From: an uncultured Lachnospiraceae bacterium
GTDB lineage: Bacteria; Bacillota; Clostridia; Lachnospirales; Lachnospiraceae
Direction of reading: 5' to 3'
Assembly: GCA_949283905.1 (NCBI GenBank)
Contig: CASDUB010000021.1
Span: 1 to 7,784, forward strand
DNA length: 7,784 nucleotides
Both the position numbers and the translations under genes were made by a program. How positions within the stretch are numbered: the stretch's first letter is position 1; every line of letters starts with the position of its first letter. Shown here piece after piece: positions 1-5,176 of the stretch. The notes beneath the pieces are model-generated. The model searched no databases. It saw only the letters and a list, made by a program, of their open reading frames with translations, and was not told where the DNA came from.

Positions 1-49
1 CATCTTCAATCTTAGCAGATACAACCAATGCTAATTCATACTTGTTCAT
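1..49 (-). CDS. rpsF: 30S ribosomal protein S6 (bS6), N-terminal fragment
   Basis: Only the first 16 codons are inside the window; the gene continues off the left edge. They read MNKYELALVVSAKIED, the characteristic first strand of bS6 in Clostridia. S6 binds the central domain of 16S rRNA as a heterodimer with S18 in the small-subunit platform. The ATG (complement of 47-49) is preceded by a full AAGGAGG Shine-Dalgarno (complement of 57-63) with a 7-nt gap. In Firmicutes rpsF usually heads an rpsF-ssb-rpsR operon; those partners would lie outside the window. Identification rests on a short but distinctive stretch. Confidence 0.88.
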   Translation of the reverse strand, partial: MNKYELALVVSAKIED

Positions 50-116
50 ATTATTTCCTCCTTTTGGTCTTTTGGCTTTCCGTCTTAGCGGAAAACAAGG
101 ATTTTAATTCCCACGG
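50..116 (-). promoter_or_regulatory. rpsF 5' leader with possible SD-sequestering fold
   Basis: The predicted rpsF mRNA leader is about 67 nt. It contains a perfect 6-bp hairpin, TTTCCG/CGGAAA, pairing complement 89-94 with complement 77-82 around a 6-nt CTAAGA loop; a T·G wobble can extend it. Just outside, TCCTT (complement 97-101) is complementary to AAGGA of the Shine-Dalgarno (complement 59-63). The leader could therefore close into a structure that hides the ribosome binding site. It is known that S6, or S6 with S18, represses its own mRNA through a leader structure in many bacteria. That this leader is such a site is inference; I did not match it to a published consensus. Confidence 0.45.
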
Positions 117-122
117 GTACAG

Positions 123-151
123 ATATTAGCATAGTTCTTATAAAATGTAAA
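123..151 (-). promoter_or_regulatory. Sigma-A promoter of rpsF
   Basis: Read on the minus strand there is a -35 TTTACA (complement 146-151), a spacer of exactly 17 nt, and a -10 TAATAT (complement 123-128). TG at one base upstream of the -10 makes it an extended -10. The predicted start of transcription is near 116. The close match to consensus and the ideal spacing fit a highly expressed ribosomal protein operon. Confidence 0.8.
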
Positions 152-154
152 GCA

Positions 155-193
155 TTTTTTAGACGTTTTTATACTTTTGTAACTTTTTATTTT
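155..193 (-). promoter_or_regulatory. Phased A-tracts upstream of the rpsF promoter (UP-element-like)
   Basis: Immediately upstream of the rpsF -35, the minus strand carries A-tracts at complement 155-160, 166-170, 175-178 and 184-188, followed by another short A-run at 191-193. Their centres are about 8.5-10.5 bp apart, close to one helical turn. Such tracts bend DNA and can bind the alpha subunit C-terminal domains of RNA polymerase (UP element). The tracts are seen directly; the function is inferred. Confidence 0.5.
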
Positions 194-202
194 ACAAGAT
201 AA

Positions 203-233
203 TTGATATCATGATGATGTCATTGATTATACA
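203..233 (+). promoter_or_regulatory. Weak candidate promoter for the unassigned plus-strand gene
   Basis: A -35-like TTGATA (203-208) is followed by TATACA (228-233) after a rather long 19-nt spacer. The leader would be short, ending at the AAGGA site at 242-246. The elements match consensus only partly and the spacing is poor, so this is the best available candidate in the intergenic region rather than a firm call. Confidence 0.3.
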
Positions 234-251
234 TTAAAAACAAGGAATTTG

Positions 252-1274
252 GTGAAAAGAATGAAAAAAGATATAAGAAGAGCCATCATAGATGCAACCG
301 TAGACCGCGGCCTCAGAGACATATACGAAGACCCGCGAAGAAGCATACGTAAATTCGTCGACCTCGGAAGACAATTCCAAAAGGGGCGATTTATTCAGGA
401 TATCAATAATATATTGCAGGAATTGCTGAGAAATGACGACAGTCCTTATTATACTGCTATCGAACATGTCCTGAGATTTTCAGACCGCAAAAAGATTAAA
501 GATTTCGGAATAAACCTCGGTTATAACAGCTTTACAGTCGGCGCAAAGACGTTGAGAAAAATTAAAGAAAAAGAGAATTACAATGTACCCTGGAACCTTA
601 TAATCAGATTAGATTCCACGGTAAATTCATGTCTAACGCCCCATGATTTGATAGACATAATAGCCCAGGGAAGAAAACTCGGAATCTACACATATTCGAT
701 AAGACTGCTCTCTTCAAATTTATTCTTGGAAGATCTGCTCAAATTGTTCATAACATACGATGACTGTTCGTTTATGCTGTATCTTCCCGATTCAGAAATA
801 GACGATTCACTCACATCATATATAGCCGATTGTTCAAATGTAATGTATCTTCTTCCGCTTTTTTCCGATTCCTGCGGAAGAAACATCGTCCTTTTAAAAC
901 GATGTAAGAGCCTCTACGGTTTATATACCGATTATGATGACGATACTTCTCTGGATTTTAATGACAGTGAATCAGTATGGGATTACCTGAACAATGACAG
1001 CATCCTGCTTTTGACAGTGGCAAAAGATGGTGTAACTTTAGAAACTATCAAAAAGATCGCCGAAAGCGCAAAACACGCCCGTCTTGAGCCTGTCGCTCCG
1101 CTCATGATATTTGATCTTTACGGTGATTTTATGGATATACAAAAACTTCTGGTGGGCGAAAGTCCGAATTTCTTTGAGATATGTTCCGACGGTTCGTACA
1201 AAACCGCAAAAGGAATCTTTAAAACAAATGAAGGCCTTCCCAATCTTGAAAAAGCCTTCAAAAACTATTTTTAA
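252..1274 (+). CDS. Uncharacterised 340-residue protein, possibly a barrel-fold radical-SAM relative without the cluster
   Basis: I do not recognise a family with confidence. The GTG at 252 is chosen as start because AAGGA (242-246) lies 5 nt upstream; the in-frame TTG at 249 is too close and the ATG at 261 is 14 nt away. The first ~80 residues are basic and helical (DPRRSIRKFVDLGRQFQKGRF at about 28-47). Next comes a Gly/Asn segment, FGINLGYNSFTVGAKT (85-100). From about 113 to 325, hydrophobic strands such as WNLIIRL, YTYSIRLL, CSFMLYL, VMYLLPL, SILLLTV and PLMIFDLY alternate with helices, a pattern seen in TIM-barrel-like folds. The ending FFEICSDGSYKTAKGIF resembles the tail of some radical SAM proteins, but there is no CxxxCxxC, so no SAM cluster is expected. 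There is no signal peptide or membrane segment, so it is probably cytoplasmic. It is divergent from rpsF and convergent with the TetR gene, with stops 7 nt apart. Confidence 0.8.
   Translation: MKRMKKDIRRAIIDATVDRGLRDIYEDPRRSIRKFVDLGRQFQKGRFIQDINNILQELLRNDDSPYYTAIEHVLRFSDRKKIKDFGINLGYNSFTVGAKTLRKIKEKENYNVPWNLIIRLDSTVNSCLTPHDLIDIIAQGRKLGIYTYSIRLLSSNLFLEDLLKLFITYDDCSFMLYLPDSEIDDSLTSYIADCSNVMYLLPLFSDSCGRNIVLLKRCKSLYGLYTDYDDDTSLDFNDSESVWDYLNNDSILLLTVAKDGVTLETIKKIAESAKHARLEPVAPLMIFDLYGDFMDIQKLLVGESPNFFEICSDGSYKTAKGIFKTNEGLPNLEKAFKNYF
1221..1260 (-). terminator. Rho-independent terminator of the response regulator-kinase-TetR operon, inside the convergent gene
   Basis: In the minus-strand RNA, TGAAGGC (complement 1254-1260) pairs with GCCTTCA (complement 1229-1235). 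The stem continues inward by six more pairs, three of them G·U, to a 6-nt loop AAGATT. It is followed at once by TTTGTTTT (complement 1221-1228). The G·U pairs become A·C mismatches in plus-strand RNA, so the fold favours the minus strand. It starts 22 nt past the TetR stop codon and lies within the last codons of the plus-strand gene. Confidence 0.6.
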
Positions 1275-1290
1275 TCTGTTATTACAGACT
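1273..1290 (+). other. Small hairpin across both convergent stop codons
   Basis: AATCTGT (1273-1279) and ACAGACT (1284-1290) form a 7-bp stem, one pair being a wobble, with a TATT loop. It overlaps the stop codons of both converging genes. For plus-strand transcription a T6 run (1300-1305) follows, but 9 nt beyond the stem. It may help end transcription of the plus-strand gene, but it is not a canonical terminator. Confidence 0.25.
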
Positions 1291-1809
1291 CGCTGCAAGT
1301 TTTTTGATTATTTCCTTTATGGAGATAATCAATTCTGCAGGAGTCAGTTTACATCCTTCTTCCATCCAGTTAGTGACCGTTATTATATAAAGATTGCAGA
1401 ACATCTTTCCTATAACTTCGAAGCTGTCGGAATCACCCCAGAGATCCTCGAACATAAATTCAATCAGCGGCAGCATGGATTCAAGAAGATATTCTTTAAA
1501 TGAATTCTGTCCTTCCGTCTTAAGTGCGCTTCTGTAAAACGGCTGCGACTCGTAAAACATCTCGCAGACAGACTCTATAAGCTGCCAGCCGTCGTCTATT
1601 TCTTCGCTTCCGACAGTAGTTATAAAATCCATGTAGAATATCCAATTCATCAGATCATATTTATCTTTAAAATGATAATAAAAGCTCTTTCTGCTCATCC
1701 CGCATCCGTCGCAAATATCCGTAATGCTTATTTTAGAAAAATCTTTTTTCGCCATAAGCTCTTTCATGGACTTTGCAAGAGCACTTTTAGTAGCATTGAT
1801 CTCTGCCAT
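1282..1809 (-). CDS. TetR/AcrR-family transcriptional regulator
   Basis: A 175-residue one-component regulator. The N-terminal DNA-binding domain (about 8-55) holds a clear helix-turn-helix, ISITDICDGCGMSRKSFYYHF (28-48), with the SFYYHF ending typical of TetR proteins. The rest is helical and ends in a segment like the C-terminal domain of DhaS-type TetR regulators (FYRSALKTEGQNSFKEYL, 91-108). Its ligand is unknown. It is the last gene of a three-gene operon, starting 11 nt after the kinase stop codon with a modest AGAGG site. TetR proteins are usually repressors that often bind their own promoter, so it may control this operon, perhaps through the inverted repeat at 3974-4004. A TetR gene appended to a two-component pair is not the commonest arrangement. 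The family call is firm; targets are unknown. Confidence 0.9.
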   Translation of the reverse strand: MAEINATKSALAKSMKELMAKKDFSKISITDICDGCGMSRKSFYYHFKDKYDLMNWIFYMDFITTVGSEEIDDGWQLIESVCEMFYESQPFYRSALKTEGQNSFKEYLLESMLPLIEFMFEDLWGDSDSFEVIGKMFCNLYIITVTNWMEEGCKLTPAELIISIKEIIKKLAASL

Positions 1810-1820
1810 TTTATCGCCTC

Positions 1821-3275
1821 TTATCTCGTCTGAAGAGTAAACTTAAAAGCTACTCCGTTTTCATAATTTTCTGCCCAGCATTTCTGCGAATGGAGTTCCA
1901 TTATTGCTTTAACTATAGATAATCCTATTCCGCTTCCTCCATACTCTCTTGTTCTTGCCTTATCTATTTTATAAAATTTTGACCAGATATTGTCAAGTTC
2001 TTCTTCAGGTATAGGCTTTCCTGTATTGAAAACAGTTATTGTAGCAACGCCTCCTTCCACTTCAGAGGTCAGATGAATGATTTTATCACCTTCAAGATGA
2101 TTAAACGCATTTGACAGATAGTTAGTAAGAACCTGCTCTATCTTAAATTCATCGCCCCATACATACAGCGGAGATTTAACATCATTGATCACCTTTGCGC
2201 CTGTCTGTTCTATTCTGATATTTGACGAATTCAAAAGTCCCTTTATCAGCTCGGAAATATCAAATCTCGTTACGTCAAGCTGTTCTCTTCCCGATTCAAG
2301 CTGATCAAGGGAAAGAAGCTGTCTTACAAGCCTGTTCATTTTGTTTGCCTCATCGATAATGACATCACAGTAAAATTCCCTGTTTTCGGCATCCTGAACC
2401 ATATCTTTTAAGCCTTCCGCATATCCCTGAATAAGAGCGATCGGCGTCTTTAATTCATGAGATACATTAGACAGAAATTCTCTTCTTTTTTCATCGATCT
2501 GCGTCTTGATTTTGATATCCTGCTTAAGTTCGGCATTTGCTTTTTTAAGTTCCTTAATGGAATTTTCAAGATTTTCCGACATGATGTTCATGTTGGAGCC
2601 GAGCTGTCCTATCTCATCTTCTCCACCGCTTTGATATCTTGCCTCAAAATCAAGCTTTGTCATTCTTCCCGAAAGTTCGATCAGTTCGCCGATAGGTTTT
2701 GTAAGCCTTCGCGTCAGTATACGGATCGTCATGCCGCTTACTATAAGCATGATAAACCCTACGACAATATAAAATATAAGAGAAATCTGAGCAGCTTCCT
2801 GGATATTTAACAGCGGATATCTTACGACATAATATCCGTTAAGCCCCATAGAACTGAGCAGCTCTATATATTCTATGTTTTCTTTTCTGTCGATGACTTT
2901 CACTATCTGATAATCTTCTGTTTCGGACAGCACTGTAATATTGTCTCCCTCTTTATCAAGGATGATTCCGAAAAGGAGTCTTGCAAAATCTTCCGCGTCG
3001 GCAAGATTGCTTATCAAAACATTAAAACTGAAATCAGTGACAACGAAAGACAGATTATTCTTTGCACAAAAAGTCATAAATCTTTCAATGCTGCCGTCCT
3101 CGCTATCCGATACCATCGAAATTTCATTGTAACTCTCGATAAGAATATCCTTTTTATTTTCCAAATAAATATCATCTATAAAAAGCCAGTGAAATATTCC
3201 TATGACTATAAGCGTCGCGGCGATCAGCATCATAAACGAAATATCGATACGCCGCTTTAACGATTTCTTTAACAT
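1821..3275 (-). CDS. Membrane sensor histidine kinase (HAMP, HisKA, HATPase_c)
   Basis: A 484-residue sensor kinase. Two membrane segments (about 13-33 and 163-185) bracket a ~130-residue extracytoplasmic domain of no type I recognise. A HAMP linker (about 182-235) and a coiled-coil stretch (236-265) follow. The phosphoacceptor is His273 in SNVSHELKTP. The ATPase domain shows the N-box (QVLTNYLSNAFNH, 381-393), a G1-like FNTGKPIP (416-423), the F-box WSKFYKI (431-437) and the G2 box GGSGIGLSIV (446-455). G1 has Asn417 where Asp is usual, a variant common in this kinase branch, so activity is expected. It should autophosphorylate and pass phosphate to Asp55 of the adjacent regulator. The start lies 4 nt past the regulator's stop, with a GAGG site inside that gene's last codons, suggesting coupled translation. 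The signal sensed cannot be read from sequence. Confidence 0.95.
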   Translation of the reverse strand: MLKKSLKRRIDISFMMLIAATLIVIGIFHWLFIDDIYLENKKDILIESYNEISMVSDSEDGSIERFMTFCAKNNLSFVVTDFSFNVLISNLADAEDFARLLFGIILDKEGDNITVLSETEDYQIVKVIDRKENIEYIELLSSMGLNGYYVVRYPLLNIQEAAQISLIFYIVVGFIMLIVSGMTIRILTRRLTKPIGELIELSGRMTKLDFEARYQSGGEDEIGQLGSNMNIMSENLENSIKELKKANAELKQDIKIKTQIDEKRREFLSNVSHELKTPIALIQGYAEGLKDMVQDAENREFYCDVIIDEANKMNRLVRQLLSLDQLESGREQLDVTRFDISELIKGLLNSSNIRIEQTGAKVINDVKSPLYVWGDEFKIEQVLTNYLSNAFNHLEGDKIIHLTSEVEGGVATITVFNTGKPIPEEELDNIWSKFYKIDKARTREYGGSGIGLSIVKAIMELHSQKCWAENYENGVAFKFTLQTR

Positions 3276-3279
3276 TTAT

Positions 3280-3951
3280 TTATGCCTCAAATTTATATCC
3301 CATACCCCAGACTGTTTTAATGCATTCGCCTTTTTTGCCCAGTTTGCTTCTAAGTTTCTTTACATGGGTATCAATAGTTCTGGCGTCGCCGTAATAATCA
3401 TAATTCCAGACGTTGTTCAGGATATTTTCTCTCGATAAAGCTATGCCCTTATGATCTATAAAGTAATTCAAAAGTTCAAACTCTTTGTAGCTGAGTTCTA
3501 TCGGCTCGCCATCGATCTTCACTGTTCTGGCGGTTCTGTCAATCGAAATGCCTGCCGTTTCAATCACCACATTTTCCTCAGGAAGAGTTCGCCTCAAGAT
3601 AGCCCCAACTCTCGCAACTAATATCTTAGGGCTGAAAGGTTTTGAAATATATTCATCCACTCCGATATTAAATCCCGTAAGTTCGTCTTTTTCGGTATCC
3701 TTCGCCGTAAGCATAATTATCGGCACTTTTGAATTAAGACGTATTTCTTTAGCGACCTGCCATCCGTCCATTTTAGGCATCATCACGTCAAGAATGATAA
3801 GATCAATATTTTTATCTGCGTAAAATATATCTAACGCTTCCTCACCGTCGGAAGCTTCCACAACATCATAATCGTTCATAACGAGAAAATCTCTAACAAG
3901 TTTTCTCATTCTGCTCTCGTCGTCCACTACAAGGATCTTTCTTTTTTCCAT
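3280..3951 (-). CDS. OmpR/PhoB-family response regulator
   Basis: A 223-residue two-domain regulator. The receiver domain (about 4-118) has the acidic pair Asp10/Asp11, phosphoacceptor Asp55 in LIILDVMMP, Thr82 and Lys104 (YISKPF), all in expected places. The C-terminal winged helix (about 128-222) contains LSYKEFELLNYF, LSRENILNNVWNYDYYG, the recognition-helix region RTIDTHVKKLRSKLG and the wing VWGMGYKFEA. It is therefore a DNA-binding transcription factor activated by the kinase encoded next. The ATG is preceded by GGAGGTGA with a suitable gap. It is the first gene of the operon and has its own promoter at 3973-4001. Such regulators often control their own operon. Targets are unknown and no specific named system could be assigned. 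Confidence 0.96.
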   Translation of the reverse strand: MEKRKILVVDDESRMRKLVRDFLVMNDYDVVEASDGEEALDIFYADKNIDLIILDVMMPKMDGWQVAKEIRLNSKVPIIMLTAKDTEKDELTGFNIGVDEYISKPFSPKILVARVGAILRRTLPEENVVIETAGISIDRTARTVKIDGEPIELSYKEFELLNYFIDHKGIALSRENILNNVWNYDYYGDARTIDTHVKKLRSKLGKKGECIKTVWGMGYKFEA

Positions 3952-3957
3952 AGCCTC

Positions 3958-3965
3958 TCACCTCC
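3958..3965 (-). promoter_or_regulatory. Ribosome binding site of the response regulator
   Basis: GGAGGTGA, a near-perfect anti-16S match, sits 6 nt before the ATG (complement 3949-3951); its GGAGG core is 9 nt away. If transcription starts near 3966 as predicted, this site forms the very 5' end of the mRNA, giving an untranslated leader of only about 15 nt. Confidence 0.75.
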
Positions 3966-3972
3966 GGATTTA

Positions 3973-4001
3973 ATTATAGCATAACGTAATATATTCAGCT
4001 A
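3973..4001 (-). promoter_or_regulatory. Extended -10 promoter of the two-component/TetR operon
   Basis: A perfect -10 TATAAT (complement 3973-3978) is preceded by TGC, making an extended -10. The -35 position, 17 nt upstream, reads TAGCTG (complement 3996-4001), a poor match. The weak -35 and strong extended -10 are typical of promoters that depend on an activator or are controlled by a bound regulator. Confidence 0.7.
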
Positions 4002-4004
4002 TAA
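3974..4004. promoter_or_regulatory. Inverted repeat overlapping the -10 and -35: candidate operator
   Basis: TTATAGC (3974-3980) and GCTATAA (3998-4004) are perfect 7-bp inverted arms separated by 17 nt. One arm covers most of the -10 and its TG extension; the other covers the -35 position. A partly overlapping direct repeat (GTTATGCT and GTTATAGCT on the minus strand, 20 bp apart) is also present. Either could be read by the operon's own TetR protein or response regulator. The repeat is seen; the binding is inferred. Confidence 0.4.
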
Positions 4005-4049
4005 CTCTTATTTTATCCGGAATATATGTTTTTTCTATGTAACTGCATA

Positions 4050-4088
4050 AAAAATCCGCTATCATTCAAAAACTGACAGCGGATTTTT
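4050..4088 (-). terminator. Strong rho-independent terminator ending the right-hand gene run
   Basis: AAAAATCCGCT (4050-4060) and AGCGGATTTTT (4078-4088) are an 11-bp perfect inverted repeat with a 17-nt loop; two more pairs are possible inside after one mismatch. In minus-strand RNA the stem is followed by a run of U, 5 nt after the stop codon of the oxidoreductase gene. The A/T-rich flanks make it nearly symmetrical, so it could also stop plus-strand transcription. It insulates the two-component operon from read-through. Confidence 0.9.
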
Positions 4089-4092
4089 ATAA

Positions 4093-4653
4093 TCATTCGT
4101 TATCCATTTCGTTTTCTGTTTTGCGAAGTATCGCCTCTGTATCATTTTCCCAAATGTCTATTCCGTCGGCTTTATAATACTTCACATCGTCTATTCCCCA
4201 AAAGATCTTCGCAATATCCTTTATATATCCAAAAGCATGGTCATTCTCAGGTATGTAGCATCCTGCCGTAGTTATATAGACCAGTTTTTTCGCTTTGCAT
4301 AACGTATAATATGAGCCGTTCTCAGACACATCAAAATTAACGCCCTGTGTACAAACAAGCTCAATATAATCATGAAGCGCAGCCGGAATACTGAAATTCC
4401 AAAACGGAGCTGCGATAACTATTTCATCTGCTCTTGCGAATTGCTTTGCGATGTCAAACATTTTATCGCTGTATTCGGCGTTTGAAACCGCCTTGTTGTA
4501 TTTTATCAATGACTGTCTGTTCAGGGGTTTTATGTTTAAATCACCGATTTCAACAACTTCTATATCTTCTTTGTTATATCCCGACAGATAGTGTTTTGCC
4601 AGACGCAGCGTCCTTGAGCCTTCTCTAAACGCGCCATTTACGAATAAGACCAT
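4093..4653 (-). CDS. Flavodoxin-fold NAD(P)H oxidoreductase (azoreductase/quinone reductase type)
   Basis: A 186-residue cytoplasmic FMN enzyme of the Flavodoxin_2 (NAD(P)H:quinone oxidoreductase/AzoR) family. These transfer electrons from NAD(P)H to quinones, azo compounds or similar acceptors. The N-terminal strand and phosphate loop, VLFVNGAFREGSRTLRLA (2-19), would hold the FMN phosphate. APFWNFSIPAALHDYIE (82-98) is the family's signature flavin-side loop, and TTAGCY (128-133) a further flavin-contact segment. Length fits the family. The ATG at complement 4651-4653 is preferred over one 13 codons upstream: it leaves the protein beginning at the conserved first strand, follows GGAGGG at a suitable distance, and lies 1 nt past the stop of the preceding gene, so the two are probably translationally coupled. 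The substrate is not determined. Confidence 0.88.
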   Translation of the reverse strand: MVLFVNGAFREGSRTLRLAKHYLSGYNKEDIEVVEIGDLNIKPLNRQSLIKYNKAVSNAEYSDKMFDIAKQFARADEIVIAAPFWNFSIPAALHDYIELVCTQGVNFDVSENGSYYTLCKAKKLVYITTAGCYIPENDHAFGYIKDIAKIFWGIDDVKYYKADGIDIWENDTEAILRKTENEMDNE

Positions 4654-4654
4654 C

Positions 4655-5134
4655 TTACGTTTCCCTCCAATCAAATGTGATATCTCCATCATTAATTGTT
4701 ATAACGCCAAAGCTTTTGTTTCTGACAGCGCCCGGATTGAAAAGTTTTATGCCGGCAATCTCCGTAAGCGTTTTTTCATGAGTATGCCCGAAAAGGGCGA
4801 TCCGGCAATTTTTCGAATAAGCCTCTACTGCAAGATTTTCCAATCCCTGCTTTACATGCTGCCTATACCCATGTGTAATCAAAAAACGCACGCCGCCGAT
4901 TTCGGCTGTAACCGTTTCCGGCTTATCGCTCATCCAATCACAGTTGCCGCATACGGCGTATACATCTTTTACGATATCGCCATGCGGAAATATTCCGTTC
5001 TGTTTGAGGGCTTTATCAAAATCATCCTCGCCGTCTCCTAAAAATATAATCGCTTCGGCGTCCATATTAGCTTTTATCGATTCAGTAATACCTGAAACTG
5101 CCTTATGCGAATCCGAAAAAACAAGTATTTTCAT
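4655..5134 (-). CDS. YfcE/MJ0936-type metallophosphoesterase
   Basis: A 159-residue calcineurin-like phosphoesterase, short and single-domain as usual for the YfcE group. Two-metal site residues are all visible: Asp8 and His10 (FSDSH), Asp34 (LGDGEDD), Asn64 (GNCDW), His88 (ITHGY), and His117 and His119 (FGHTHE). The NPGAVR motif at 133-138 is also characteristic. Relatives hydrolyse phosphodiesters such as bis-pNPP in vitro; the natural substrate is mostly unknown. No signal or membrane segment, so cytoplasmic. An AAAGGA site lies about 11 nt upstream of the ATG, somewhat far. It starts 42 nt after the SH3b gene and its 3' end contains the ribosome binding site of the oxidoreductase gene. 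Confidence 0.93.
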   Translation of the reverse strand: MKILVFSDSHKAVSGITESIKANMDAEAIIFLGDGEDDFDKALKQNGIFPHGDIVKDVYAVCGNCDWMSDKPETVTAEIGGVRFLITHGYRQHVKQGLENLAVEAYSKNCRIALFGHTHEKTLTEIAGIKLFNPGAVRNKSFGVITINDGDITFDWRET

Positions 5135-5176
5135 GATAATAAAATTCCTTTGCTGAGTGAGTTATGCAGTTATCAA

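Noticed and set aside
208..223. ATCATGAT and ATGATGTCAT palindromes ahead of the plus-strand gene as an operator
   Set aside because: Arms are only 4 bp, they overlap each other, and they consist of a simple ATG-like repeat; no extended symmetry supports a binding site.
234..467. Open frame on the minus strand opposite the start of the plus-strand gene, and further ones at 686-886 and 1038-1298
   Set aside because: They lie antisense within a well-supported coding gene, lack convincing ribosome binding sites and show no recognisable protein features.
1111..1503. A 130-codon plus-strand frame spanning the convergent gene ends
   Set aside because: It overlaps the unassigned gene in another frame and then runs antisense to the TetR gene; its composition looks like a shadow reading and no ribosome binding site is apparent.
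2457..2810. Plus-strand open frames inside the kinase gene (also 2941-3132, 3202-3438)
   Set aside because: Antisense to a histidine kinase whose motifs are intact throughout; no independent support.
4651..4692. Upstream ATG (complement 4690-4692) as start of the oxidoreductase
   Set aside because: It would add 13 residues before the conserved first strand and overlap the phosphoesterase gene, while the downstream ATG has a good GGAGGG site and near-zero spacing.
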